Source of the DNA: Narthecium ossifragum
Lineage: Eukaryota; Streptophyta; Magnoliopsida; Dioscoreales; Nartheciaceae
DNA: 64,000 nt
Assembly (NCBI GenBank): GCA_963920575.1
Contig: OY986972.1
Span: forward strand, 3,985,115 to 4,049,114
Direction: 5' to 3'
In this document: positions 1 through 10,398 of the stretch, one piece after another
Layout: each line of letters begins with the position of its first letter
Numbering within the stretch: position 1 is the stretch's first letter
The notes under the pieces: generated by a model
What the model was told of the DNA's origin: nothing
Databases searched by the model: none
The model's input: only the letters and a program-made list of their open reading frames with translations
Position numbers and translations under genes: made by a program

Positions 1-299
1 ATACGGAACACATAACAAAGACTGATATGATATTTAAAAGTAAGCCAAATTATACTTTGATACCATGTAGTTTCATGTATTGGCATTTTAGTACCCTCAT
101 CTTCCAAAATCACATAAAACTACCCTATGGTTTCAAAACCTAGCAATTTGGTCCGAGCCGTCAAACGCCGTTAGGCTGAGTCACGGCAAACCGGTCACTG
201 TGCTTATTTTGACTGGTTTTCCCCAATTTGACTGATTTTAGTTGACGTAGAAAGAGAGAGAGAGATATATGGGAGAGAGAGAGATATGGGAGGGAGAGA

Positions 300-755
300 G
301 AGAGCACCCGCCGATGAGCCGTTCTTCCCGAGGCCGACACCGTCGCCGTCGCCAGAGGCGAGCCCCGGCGGAGGGGGAACCTCGTCGTCCGGATTGATGT
401 TGACCTCCGGCAGCTCGGTCTCGACCACTGACGCCAGCTCGGAGAAATGCAGGCACCCGTCGGGGACACGGCGGCTTGCTTGTGAACCTCGGCTGTGGTG
501 TAGAAGGGGTTGGCGGTGGTAGGACGCATCGAGGAAGGTGAAGACGAACTCAGTGGAGTTGGGTAGGAGGAGCATGATGACGTGTCCCTTCTGAACGCCG
601 ATCCGGTGGCGTCCCGATGGTGTGTGTCGTTGCGAGGTCATGCGGGGTCTTTCGCAAGGGCGACGCGTGCGGCCGAGACCGGCATCGTAGGGGGAGGCGG
701 CCATGAGAAGCTCCATGACGGAACTTGGGCCTTCGGCGGTGTCCCGATGGCCCAC
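300..755 (-). pseudogene. captured 4-coumarate:CoA ligase (4CL) fragment
   Basis: On the minus strand a reading frame contains GVQKGHVIMLLLPNSTEFVF, the conserved N-terminal region of plant 4CL. It is followed by SELASVVETELPEVNINPDD, which also fits 4CL. A second frame gives ANPFYTTAEVHKQAA, the 4CL stretch usually read as NPFYTPAE. Full 4CL (about 540 residues) activates hydroxycinnamates to CoA thioesters for lignin and flavonoids. Here only short N-terminal parts remain, in more than one frame, without the AMP-binding box or the C-terminal domain. It is a transduplicated fragment inside the Pack-MULE and cannot encode a working ligase. The donor gene is not in the window. Confidence 0.75.
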
Positions 756-999
756 TTTCTCGCTGACGTCCGTCTTCGCGAGCTAATATCCAAGCAGATG
801 GCCACCATGATTCCGAAGGCAACGCCTTCTCTACCTTCCGCCTCACCGGCGATTGCGGCGGTGGAAACAGAGCTTATCTCCACCAAGAAGGGAGCGTCGG
901 CAAGCTGGTCGAAGCAGTCGATGGGGAGCTCTGTTTTATAGAACAGAGATGCTCTGCTTTATCCATCATATGGCCGGCGTCCGCTCCAATGTGTGGTGG

Positions 1000-1347
1000 T
1001 AGCAGAGGCCGGGGGACGAGAAGAGAAGATGGAGGGCGCGTTGGTCGGAGCAGCCGGCTGGGAGCGGCACGAAGCGGATGGGCACAAAGGCATCGTAGAT
1101 GTGGTTGGCGAGGCCGACTTGATGTCTTTGTGATATATCGCCAACTGAGCGGTGGCCGCTTCCGACGGTTGCTGAGAGACACCAACGGCGACGACGATGC
1201 AAAGATGTGGTCGGCGAGGTTGTCGATGGGCATGTAGTGGTAGATGGGGTATCTCTGAGGACCATCTTCGCCATTGTAAGCGTTGTCGGTGATGCAGCAG
1301 CCGCGGAGGGGAGGAGGTTCCGGTGGCCGATGTTTCCCACACCACAT
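1000..1347 (-). pseudogene. captured receptor-like kinase fragment, first copy
   Basis: The minus strand reads PLRGCCITDNAYNGEDG, then a stretch close to the kinase motif YDYMPNGNLADHIF (here HYMPIDNLADHIF), then KRPPLSW. This order fits the middle of the N-lobe of a plant receptor-like kinase, of the group containing At1g11050. The glycine loop, catalytic loop and activation segment are absent and the frame changes further along, so it is non-functional. It lies head to head with a second fragment of a very similar gene at about 1380-1625, on the other strand. Confidence 0.6.
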
Positions 1348-1379
1348 GCTGCTTCTATCTCACCGTCCTCTACGCCGCC

Positions 1380-1625
1380 TGCGTCTCTAACATCATCATC
1401 GGGGAGACTAGGAGTTCCGCAATGAGGTCCTCCCTGACGGCAGCCGCATCGCCGTCAAGCGCGTCTTCGAGTCTGGCTTCGAGGGAGACCATGAGTTCCG
1501 CAATGAGGTCAAGATCATCAGGACCCTACGCCACCGGAACCTCCTCCCCTCCGTGGCTGCTGCATCAGCGACGACGCTTGCAACGACGAAGATGGTATGT
1601 TGCAGGCGGACTGTTGGACGGCGGA
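1380..1625 (+). pseudogene. captured receptor-like kinase fragment, second copy
   Basis: The plus strand encodes LPDGSRIAVKRVFESGFEGD followed by HEFRNEVKIIRTLRHRNLL. This is the kinase beta3 strand with its lysine (AVKR) and helix C with its glutamate (NEV). After RNLL the frame slips by one base into LRGCCISDDACNDEDG. The overlap with the minus-strand copy (around 1262-1345) covers the RNLLPLRGCC region, so the two copies form an imperfect inverted repeat about 200 bp apart. The fragment is too short to encode a kinase. Confidence 0.65.
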
Positions 1626-2019
1626 CCTCCCTCAACCCCCGGCGGGTGCTCTATCTCTCCCTCCCATATCTCTCTCTCTCTCTCTTCCCACGTCAGCTAA
1701 GTACACCAAAATCAGTCAAAAATGGAGAAAAGCGGTCAAAATAAGCACAGTCATCGGTTTGCCGTGACGCAGCCTAACGGTGTTTGACGGCTCGGACTAA
1801 ATTGCCAGGTTTTGAAACCAAAGGGTAGTTTTATGTGATTTTGAAAGATGAGTGATAAGACGTGAAAAGTGCATAAATCATCCTTTTAACTTGGTCGTGT
1901 TAGTCTCCGAGCAAGGCCTTACTGATGGATTTTACCCTATTACAGGTACAAGTGCCCTCAACGAGGATTGGATCAAGTTCCGAGCTTAAACGATGTCATT
2001 TGGGCCAGTTTTTATGAAG

Positions 2020-2325
2020 AAGATCGATCCTTTATTGAAGGAGGATCGATCCTGTGAAGTACATCAAGAACAAAGCCAATCATGACAAAAAGGATCGATC
2101 CTATGTCATGAGAGGATCGATCATTTTTGCACATTTTTCCAGTGACAGAACGCAAATTCTAGAGGATCGATCTTCACACGCTAGAGGATCGATCTTCATC
2201 GGGGCGCAGCCAGAATTCAAGAAGGAAAAGATCGATCCTTTCCTATAGGAGGATCGATCCTTCACGGGACCAGCGATCACACGAAGCGGAAGATCGATCC
2301 TCCACCCTATGAGGATCGATCCTTT
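2020..2325. repeat. ten GATCGATC boxes arranged in five pairs
   Basis: GATCGATC occurs ten times in about 300 bp, mostly as AGGATCGATCC or AAGATCGATCC. The boxes fall in five pairs, with about 20 bp between the boxes of a pair. Pairs recur about every 62-70 bp, starting near 2023, 2092, 2162, 2229 and 2290. The spacer sequences have diverged while the boxes are kept. Confidence 0.85.
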
Positions 2326-2385
2326 GGTGCCAGCCGAGTAAAATCAATGGCCCAGATCTAATCCGAGTGGGGGAGGCTTGTTTAC

Positions 2386-2393
2386 TATAAATA
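2386..2393 (+). promoter_or_regulatory. TATA box of the LTR
   Basis: TATAAATA sits just downstream of the GATCGATC array and is followed by a pyrimidine-rich stretch, as expected for the U3/R border of a plant LTR. Its use as a promoter is inferred. Confidence 0.4.
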
Positions 2394-3589
2394 GACCCCT
2401 TAGGGGGGATTTTGGGGGCCTCTCTTAGTTTTCTCCAGCCCTTCTAGGTTTCTTACCCAATTGAGAGGAGGACTTCTTGGAGGGAATCCATGGGAGGGGA
2501 GCTTCATCAACCTCCATCCATGGATCCAACCAAGATGAGTAGCTAACTTCCTTTATCTTGGGATTTCCATGTAGTTGTAGGATTCTTTTGTAGTTTTCTT
2601 AGGGTTTTTGATGTGTAATCTTTGGGATTGATCTATTATATGGATTTGAGCATCATTTCCTTATCTTTGTACATGGATCTTATATGTTGAATGGATGAAT
2701 GCCTTTCTTTGGTATGAGTTAGAGCTTGTGCATGATAGGTGTTTGTTGTTATGCCCCAATGAGTTGGATGTGCTGGAAACACATCCAATTACATTGGGAG
2801 GATTATTATCCCTAGATTAGAGATTAGGGATGCTAGAACCATCCCTATCTCTCTAATCAAAGGATCCATTCTATCTTTCTCTTGCATTGGATTCGAGGTG
2901 CTAGAACCATCTCGATCCAATGCCCGACTCCATGCAATATCTTTTTCTTGCGACGAATCGATCTTAATCGAAGGTTCGTTAGCGACGATAGAAGCTAATC
3001 ACTCATTCGTCGACTTTGTGAATGTGATTATTTCCGGCGGATGATCCTAAATCGACTTCCGTTGAGCGATAAGTGAGGCTAACCACCCGCTTGTCGACTT
3101 CTTGATTTCGCTCGTCCCAATTGGATTACACACCTTAATTCCTTAGGAGGCTACATTATGACCTACAATGAAATGGAGATCCCAAGACCTCTCTATATTA
3201 GTTATATTTCTCTTCACTTAGTTAATTGCTTTAATAGACATTAATCCAAAACCCAAATCATGTTAGCTAGTTGTTTGGAGTTATCTATCGAGTACGTTAG
3301 TCATTTCTCATTTCCCTGCGGATCGACCCGGACTCTCGCTAGCTACGTAGTAGTTAGTTAGGATTCGATATAAATTGTAATCTTTGCCGCCCTAGTCACT
3401 TTTAACGACGAGTGGTTTGGGCGCGTCAAAGAGGATATATACTAAAATGCCAATACCTGAAACTACAGGGTATCAAAGTGTAATTTGACCTTAAAAGTAT
3501 GTAAACTTTGCAGATTGATATTTAAAATACAAGACATATCCATCGAGGAATGTTCCTGGATGCAATCACTGGGACAAGAGATCTCCCCT

Positions 3590-3838
3590 TGCTCATTTTG
3601 TCCCGTTCCATTTCCAAACGACTCTCCCACCTCTCCACTCATCCAGGCACCGCCACTGAAGAAGATCTAATCTCCACTGCCGTCTCCGTCCTCCCCGAGC
3701 AATGATCCCAGAGTTGCTGGAACCATCTCAAATCCCTTCTCCGTCCATCCGGCCTCTCGACCGCAGCGGCCGAGGTCCTCCACCGCCTTCGTACCGCCCC
3801 ACGTTTCGCCTTCCACTTCTTTTTCTGGTCCGTCGCCT
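3590..3838 (+). pseudogene. fragment resembling the N-terminus of a PPR protein
   Basis: One frame on + encodes a stretch ending VLHRLRTAPRFAFHFFFWSV and then a stop (about 3836-3838). This resembles the region before the first repeats of many plant pentatricopeptide-repeat proteins (typically L.RLR..P..AL.FF.W). No PPR repeats follow: the sequence is broken by a hAT MITE at 3872 and a LINE at 4562. The assignment rests on one short motif and could be wrong. If right, this is an old gene relic that became an insertion target. Confidence 0.3.
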
Positions 3839-3871
3839 AGGGAGAGAGAATCCAGAGTAGGGGGACGCTTG

Positions 3872-4454
3872 TAGGGGTGTCCATGAAGCCCATAGGCCCG
3901 AGTCCGATCCGAAAATTTTGGGCCTGAGCCCGACCTGGCCCGAAACCAAGCCTGATCCGACCCGAGCCCGGTCAAGATTAGGCTGGGTATGGGCATGGGG
4001 TACCCAACCCACGCCCGACCCGAACCCGATCTAATATGTCCGATCCCAAGCCCGACTAGACAGAGGAAGTGCCATTTTTTTGTATTTGTTTGGCAAATGA
4101 TGGTTCTTAATTGTAATTTTATCTATATTAATCCCCCACCACACACGTGACTATATTCTCATCCATTCCCAAAAATTCCTCCACGTCTCCCACCTCCCCT
4201 CTTCTTTCTTCCTACATGGGCCACCTTCTCTTCTAAAATTACACACCCAACTCCTTCCTCTTTCTAAAATCTAGTGATGTTGGACGGTTCAGGGCCGAAG
4301 CCCGAGTTTGGGTATATAGTGGGCTGGGCTTGGGTTCGACCAATGAGGCTAGCCCGAACCTTGTATGGGCTTGGTCTTAGGCAAAGGTTGGCTCGCCCCA
4401 AACCTGAAAATTTCGAGCTTCGGCCAGCCCGAGCCCGACCCATGGACACCCTTA
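3872..4454. mobile_element. hAT-type MITE, 583 bp
   Basis: A perfect 8-bp duplication, GACGCTTG, flanks the segment (3864-3871 and 4455-4462). The ends are TAGGGGTGTCCATG and CATGGACACCCTTA, inverted repeats with one mismatch. An 8-bp duplication and a TAGGGGTG start are typical of hAT elements. The interior is rich in short GCCCGA-like words and encodes nothing recognisable. Confidence 0.9.
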
Positions 4455-5984
4455 GACGCTTGGATTAAAGGGGGTCCCAAAGAGGTTGAATCATGGCAAG
4501 GCCTCCAGTAACAAAAGTTGCTCAGGACCCCCGAATCCTAGTTTTGGGATCGGCATGTGTTTTTTTTTTTTTTTTGACAAGATGAGCCATGAGGCTCACA
4601 AAAGTATAAAAAGAGGGCGCAATAAAAAACTACATGGGAGAGGGGAGATCCACAGGGGGCAGGGTGGCAGATTCCACAGTCCAAAGAAGGGTGGTCGAAC
4701 TACCCAACCCAATTCTAGCGAGAGCATCCGCGACCCCATTAGAGTCTCTCGGGATATAGACAAAAAGTATCTCCGCAAACAACACGGCTTCACCAAAAAT
4801 ACCCTGAGCACTAGGTAAATTACGTCCTGGCCATCTTCTCCTACCACTTAGACAGTCGATGACATCGCGAGAGTCCATGTCGCGCCCCGACCCGCGAAAG
4901 CCCAACCGGGCCGAGCGACGCGAACCGGAACCTAACTAAATGCGAAAATAAAGGCGAGGGGTTCCCCAAACTTACTGATTTCATTAAACAGTTCATAAAC
5001 ACCCCTGAATAACACAATAATTTCATACCTCAAAAGATATAATATAATATTCAAAAACTTCAAAGGGGTTACAACAGTTTATACATCATACTCCCGTAGG
5101 AGACTAACCATAACAAAAGTGTAGAAAGGGATCACCGGTCCTCAAACCCCGCCAGACGCAGCCGCGCCACAAACACCTGCCCGGTAGGGGCTACTGATGA
5201 AGAGCTGGCGCCTGCACCTGCAAAACGCAGCCCGGGTAGGAGTGAGCATAAAACTCAGTAGGGTTCTACACTACGTCACACAGAAGGAAGGGGAACGCAA
5301 GAGTGTCGCCCTCGAGTAAGACCTGGGTGTATACATGGGTCCCATAACCCCACCGCGTGTCCTTGAGGCCCAGGGGCAGCACTCAGTAGCAGGAACAGCA
5401 CTGGCGACACACAACTGCAGTAACCCGACACTACAGGCGGGAAAAGACACCGCTGAGTAGGCAACTCCTCTACCCCAGGGTCAGCACAGTGGGACACCGG
5501 CTACACCTCAGCATCTGACTCAAGGCCGGCACGACCTCTATAATCACCAAGCAACATGTGTACCAGTCATCTAAGCCTATCATCAAATTCGACTGGACAC
5601 CACAATTCAAACCGGGTCCTAACTACCCAACCCCGGTCCTAGGGCTAAATCCGAGCTTCAAGCCTCGGGACGGCGATCCACAAATCACCCACGCCCTAAC
5701 CTTATGCAACTAATGCACAACAGAGAATGCATGCTATGAACATACACAAGCAAGAGGAAAATAGGCATGCAACAGTATGTCAAGGCAGCATACAAGTCCA
5801 ACAGGATCGCTGCAGCGGTACTACCCACCGCTGCCAGCCGATCCGCAGCGGGTCCCGGCATTACGACGGTACCCCGACCGTCAACCGCGAACTCCTGCAA
5901 CGGGAAGCAACCCCGAAAACTTCGATGAACAGTAAAAGTATAATATTATAATCCGACATATAAAGTTATATTTAAAAATATCAA

Positions 5985-6790
5985 AAGTTCTCTACTAAAG
6001 GCTAATTGACCCCATCGATCTGACGTCCAAACGACGTCGGATTTGAGATCCAATTTTTTCACCAGTAGATCTACATGCTGGGATCAACATATCCAAAATC
6101 CATGATCATCCAACGGTTGGATTAACGAAAAAACATTAATCAAAACAGCTAATCAAAACTCCATAAAACACCATCAGTCAGCTTGGGATCGATCCGGAAC
6201 AATTTGGATCGATCCAAAGTTTCATACCAACCCATAAAACACCATCAGTCGGCTTGGGATCGATCCGGAACAATTTGGATCGATCGAAAGCTTCATACCA
6301 GCTTCAGAAAACGTTCTCTACAAGCAGCTAGTTGACCCCATCGATCTGACGTCCAAACGACGTCAGATTCAAGATCCAACTTAGAATCCAGTAGATCTAT
6401 ATGCTGGAATCAACATATCCAAAATCCATGATCATCCAACGGTTGGATTAACGGGAAAACATTAATCAAAACAGCTAATTAAAACTCCATAAAACACCAT
6501 CAGTCAGCTTGGGATCGATCCGGAACAATTTGGATCGATCGAAAGTTTCGAACCAACCCATAAAACACCATCAGTCAGCTTGGGATCGATCCGGAATAAT
6601 TTGGATCGATCCAAAGCTTCATACCAGCTTCAGAAAACGTTCTCTACAAGCAGCTAGTTGACCCCGTCGATCTGACGTCCAAACGACGTCAGATTAAAGA
6701 TCCAACTTAGAATCCAGTAGATCTATATTCCAGGATCAACATATCCAAAATCCATGATCATCCAACGGTTGGATTAATGGGAAAACATTA
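5985..6790. repeat. 326-bp tandem repeat, about 2.5 copies
   Basis: The phrase ATCGATCTGACGTCCAAACG recurs at about 6014, 6340 and, with one change, 6666, a period of 326 bp. Each unit ends with a nested duplication of about 70 bp carrying a pair of GGATCGATCC boxes spaced about 20 bp apart (near 6188/6208, 6257/6277, 6511/6531 and 6580/6600). The third unit is cut off before its boxes. Confidence 0.85.
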
Positions 6791-7549
6791 CTCAAAACAG
6801 CTAATCAAAACTAACTTACCAATGCTTGCTTCAACGCAGCCCTCCAGCAATCAATTCATAAAAATTCGTAGGAAAATCGGAAAAATATGAAATAAACTGG
6901 AATGGAAAGCTAACGAAGAGATCTACAACTCTTATGTTTATTAAAAGCCAAGATCATACATGTACAAACCTAAAAACTCACCGCAAGCCGGCTGTTCTTC
7001 AAGAACAACAGAAAACCGGAAAATCCGAGATTAATCATGCATAAATCCTACTCAAATCTCAACCAAAGATCATGAAACTTATATCAATAATTCTAATAGA
7101 CAAGATACATCCAACAACACAATTTCATCAAGATCTAACGGCTAGATTTAACGAAACCCATTAAACACTCTCGTAGGTAGAACACCTACCGAACTGCGCT
7201 AAATCCTTGGTTGATTGCTCGCTAATCGGTCACCAACAAGGTTCCAAACCACTCCAGGGATCTTCCTCTCGCCGCCATGGATCCAACGAGCTTTAGAACA
7301 CCCAAAACGGTGGCCGGAGGAGGGAGAACGGAGGAGAAGAAGATGGCTGCCCCGGAAGGAAACAGAGGAAAAACAGAACCGCGGGAGAGAAGGAAGGAGA
7401 AGGAAGAAGAAGAGAATGAAGAAGAGAAGGGGAAGGTAGGGGAAGGTGAGGGAGAGGACCTCTCCTCTGACAACGGAGAGCAACGACCACGACGGTCGTC
7501 CTCGCAAACCCAACTGCTCTGCTGAAAGCTCAACTGCTTGCTACAGTGC

Positions 7550-7630
7550 CTGGATCGATCCAAGGCCAAAATGGATCGATCCAAGACATGCTGGATCGAT
7601 CCAAAATGTTTGGATCGATCCGAACGGGTC
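7550..7630. repeat. four GGATCGATCC boxes at about 20-bp spacing
   Basis: TGGATCGATCC occurs four times in succession at an almost constant spacing of 19-20 bp, separated by unrelated 9-10 bp spacers. More distant GATCGATCGCTC-like words follow up to about 7690. Confidence 0.85.
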
Positions 7631-8051
7631 AAAAACCCACCGACTCGCTCACGAGTCCGATCGATCGCTCCTTGGAGCGACCGATCGCTCAAGGGCCGTA
7701 AGCTGCCCAAAAGCAAGCTTCAGCGTGCCCGAGCTGGGATCTTCTGATTCCGGATCCACCTAACCATTCTAATCAAGCACTAACACAAACAAGGTCAGTG
7801 CGTGCACACGCTGGTGTGAAACAAACCAACAAGGCGCAATTTACCAAATTGCCCTTGCGGTCCACAACGAGCCACAGGGGTAAAGGGACAGGTCCTCACA
7901 GTCCAATTCGATATCGGCATGTGTTCCACTTCCATTCCGGCCAATACAGCTCTAGAACTAGCGTGGTGTAACTTTTTGGAAACAAAAGCTAGTTTTTTTT
8001 CCTTTTGAACAGATAACCCGAAGTTACTAGCACGGCACAAAGACTATATAA

Positions 8052-8462
8052 GCCTTCGTTTGGTTCAAGGATAGAAAAAATGAGGATAAGTGGGATAAGG
8101 GATTTTGGAGATAAAAAGAAAAAGTGGGGATAATAGATTTTAGGGTTAGAAAATATATGAATAATGAGTAATGATTGAAAAGTAGGGATAAATCAATAAT
8201 TATTTCTTAGCGACGGGTAGGGATAAGTGATTTTGGGGTTAGAAAAATTGATGATAATGAGTGAAGATAAAGTTATTATTTAAAAAATAAGGATAAATAT
8301 GTAATGATTGTTTAAAATAAAAAAATAATATTTTGATATAAAGTGGGATAACGGGGTTATCCCCGACTTATCTCAAAACCAAATGGGGGCTAAAAATACA
8401 GCTATCAAAAATAAGTTCACAACTACCGGTTATCCCCGGCTTATCCCGAACCAAAGGGGGGC
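8052..8462. mobile_element. Tourist-like (PIF/Harbinger) MITE
   Basis: TAA flanks both sides (8049-8051 and 8463-8465). The ends are inverted repeats: left GCCTTCGTTTGGTTCAAGGA, right reading inward GCCCCCCTTTGGTTCGGGAT. A 3-bp TWA duplication and the TTTGGTT end are usual for Tourist-like elements. The right end and some flank are duplicated in tandem: about 8354-8412 is repeated at about 8428-8486. Confidence 0.65.
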
Positions 8463-9639
8463 TAAAAGTACAGCTATCAAAAATAAGACAACCTGGTCCA
8501 CAAGTACCGGTCGCTGAAACTGAAACAAAACAGGAGGGTCACAGTGTCCTTAAACAGATTCATACTCTTCTCTGACCCTTCTAGCAATGTTATCTGGTAG
8601 GCCGCTTTGACTCCCTTGGAATGTACAGCAAACTCGGCTCCAAGAACAATCTAACATCCGAAACAAAATCTACTTATCCAAAAGGAAGGCCATTTTCACA
8701 CAGATTAGGAGAAATCATCTCCTTGAGAAGGATCATCCATTTCTTTGATGGAGATGAGCTCAATCCTTCTTGGCCTTGGTTTCATTCTTAACCTTGGCGT
8801 GCTTGTGTCAAACAAAAAAATTAGTGTCTTTGTGCTATAGTTTTGAAAAAGGAACGGCGAGATACTTTGATCTTGTTCTTGGCTACAAATCCATCTAATA
8901 AAGAAAGTGCTAATGAATTTCTAGTCTGCGACAATGATTTAAGCAAACAACTACTTCTTTGTAATCTTGAATGCCGGCATATGCACTGGCTTCCTGGATT
9001 TTATAAATCGAGCACCAAATCATAGGCGGAAACCTTTGGATTTTGGTTTTCCCTTTATGAATGATGATGCACAAATTGTTTATGGTGAGAAGCTGATTGT
9101 GGTTGTCACTATGTTCTTTGTAAAAGCAAATGCCAAAGAAAGCAAATAGAACATTTCTTTCAATTTTGGTTGTCAATTTACTTGTAGTAGATATTGCTTC
9201 TTGACTTGAATCCAACGTATTTTCCTTCTTTGGCAAACGAATGCTGTCTCTCCCAGAATGTTTTCACCACCAATAACATCTTAACGTTTGCTTGTTCTGT
9301 TTCTTCATCTCGCTATGGCATGACCTCATGAGTTTTGATATATGTTACTGGGCTACTTGAAATTTTTTTAGATGAAATGTAAATTAGGCTCAATGACTGA
9401 CTTGATGTTAGACGAACTCAAAAGCTTTTTTTTCACATGCCATCACACATCATATCATATAAGAAAACTGGCATTTTTGTATTTTATGTCTGGAATTTTG
9501 AAATGCCTAATGCTTACTGGTGAACAAACTTCGTCTGAGTTATTTGATTCTGGGCACTACTTTGATGCAAGCTTTGTTTACGTATATTTTAGGCCTAGTA
9601 GCTGTTTTATCTTTGACGGTATTACTGGTAACTCAACAG

Positions 9640-10398
9640 GTTTTATCAGCAGCAATGGTGAGGATACGGTATCTGAAGTTCCATTAGCTTCCGGTGATCT
9701 TCCAAGAGATGGCTCTGAGTGGGTGGAGCTGTTTGTAAGAGAGATGATGGATGCCTATGATGTGAATGATGCAAGGGCCCGTGCTTCTAGAGCGCTTGAG
9801 GTCTTGGAGAAGTCCATCGTGTCTCGCGTTGGTGCTGAAGCAATTCAGAGCTTCCACGAGGTACACTATGCTTCCTTTTGTATCAAAATTGACAAATGAC
9901 ACACTAATTCATTTTTTCAGCATTTCCTATCTTGTAAATTGGACCAATTCAATTGGTTGTAATTCCTCGTCTTATGATGTTTATGATGGAACAGTTTTTT
10001 TTTTTTGAATAGATAAGCCTGAAGGCTAACACATATACTACATAATCAACTCTACTATTATGTTCATGGGGAATTGCTATGATGGAGCATGTTGAGACAT
10101 TGATTCGAGAAAACATTATTCTCAAGCGAACGGTTGCAATCCGGCATCAAAACAGAAAAAATACGATGAGATGATTGAAACCGAGAAGTCCAACGTCTAA
10201 AGCAGCGGGTTGTGCGGTATCAGGAGCAACTGAGAACGCTTGAGGTACTTTTAAGCTCTATTATCAATACAAGCGCTCCCCTAGGAAATCCTCCATGATT
10301 CAGGTCAATAACTATGCACTAACAATGCACAATGCATCTGAGACAGGCGGAGCAATGCAGCTACATTCCAGGGACATTCCATCCTGACATATTTTAGA
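9640..10398 (+). pseudogene. broken paralogue of the CUE-domain gene
   Basis: An exon-like block at about 9640-9859 encodes DGSEWVELFVREMMDAYDVN and ends EAIQSFHE before a GT donor. It matches exon 3 of the intact gene at 18450-20125. A second block (about 10080-10243) encodes ETLIRENIILKRTVAIRHQN, matching exon 4, then loses frame near AGAAAAAATACGATG and hits a stop. A third block (about 10303-10398) matches the last exon (NNYALTM...HLRQAEQ) with an extra CACAATG-like duplication. Introns are kept, so this is a DNA-level duplicate and not a processed copy. Exons 1 and 2 are not found, and a LINE tail sits in front of exon 4. Confidence 0.8.
9995..10077 (-). mobile_element. short LINE tail inserted in the CUE pseudogene
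   Basis: A run of 12 T followed by GAATAGATAAGCCTGAAGGC is flanked by TATGATGGAACA (9982-9993) and TATGATGGAGCA (10078-10089), a 12-bp duplication with one mismatch. The sequence next to the T-run resembles the LINE end at 4577, including a small AGCC/GGCT hairpin. It is a strongly 5'-truncated retroposon on the minus strand. Confidence 0.6.

Larger units (their letters stand above)
1853..3428. mobile_element. LTR-type insertion (likely solo LTR) inside the Pack-MULE
   Basis: The segment begins TGATAAGACG and ends GGGCGCGTCA (TG...CA). It interrupts the Pack-MULE terminal repeat exactly where the two halves can be rejoined. It is flanked by ATGAG (1848-1852) and AAGAG (3429-3433), a 5-bp duplication with one mismatch. 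It holds a TATA box at about 2386 and a run of GATCGATC boxes at 2020-2325. No reverse transcriptase, integrase or second LTR is seen, so a solo LTR of about 1.6 kb is the simplest reading. The superfamily is not assigned. Confidence 0.65.
43..3490. mobile_element. Pack-MULE with captured 4CL and receptor-kinase fragments
   Basis: The element is bounded by a perfect 9-bp direct repeat, TTAAAAGTA, at 34-42 and 3491-3499, the target-site length of Mutator-like elements. Its ends are long inverted repeats: about 43-215 matches the reverse complement of about 1735-1852 joined to 3434-3490. There is no transposase. The interior holds fragments of two unrelated host genes, a 4CL-like fragment on - and receptor-kinase pieces on both strands. 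The right terminal repeat is split by an LTR-type insertion (1853-3428); without it the element is about 1.9 kb. The terminal sequence resembles that of the element at 36517-38158. Non-autonomous status is inferred from the missing transposase. Confidence 0.85.
4878..7900. mobile_element. 3.0-kb LTR-type element with GTCCA target duplication
   Basis: The segment starts TGTCGCGCCCCGACC and ends GGTCCTCACA (TG...CA). It is flanked by perfect 5-bp copies of GTCCA at 4873-4877 and 7901-7905, inside the LINE. I see no pair of long terminal repeats and no gag or pol coding. It is therefore either a solo LTR of unusual length or a degenerate non-autonomous element. It includes a 326-bp tandem repeat (about 5985-6790) and two groups of GATCGATC boxes. 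Open frames within it (for example around 7222-7716) are low in complexity and match nothing I know. Confidence 0.75.
4562..7912 (-). mobile_element. 5'-truncated LINE, interrupted by an LTR-type element
   Basis: A 13-bp direct repeat, ATCGGCATGTGTT, lies at 4549-4561 and 7913-7925. A T-run of about 15 bases follows the left copy, so this is a poly(A)-tailed retroposon read on the minus strand. The minus frame over 4630-4905 contains FVYIPRDSNGVADALARIGL, the end of the RNase H-like domain found at the C-terminus of many plant LINE polyproteins. LINE sequence is only 4562-4877 plus 7906-7912, about 320 bp. The rest of the interval is the LTR-type element inserted later. Short length with a target duplication fits 5' truncation during target-primed reverse transcription. 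Confidence 0.85.

Noticed and set aside
7222..7716. A 164-codon minus-strand frame
   Set aside because: It lies within the LTR-type element, is low in complexity (Ser/Phe-rich) and matches no gag or pol motif.
8620..8800. Minus-strand stretch reading KHAKVKNETKAKKD and a stop, like a ribosomal-protein tail
   Set aside because: Too short and basic to assign to any family, with no upstream exon found.
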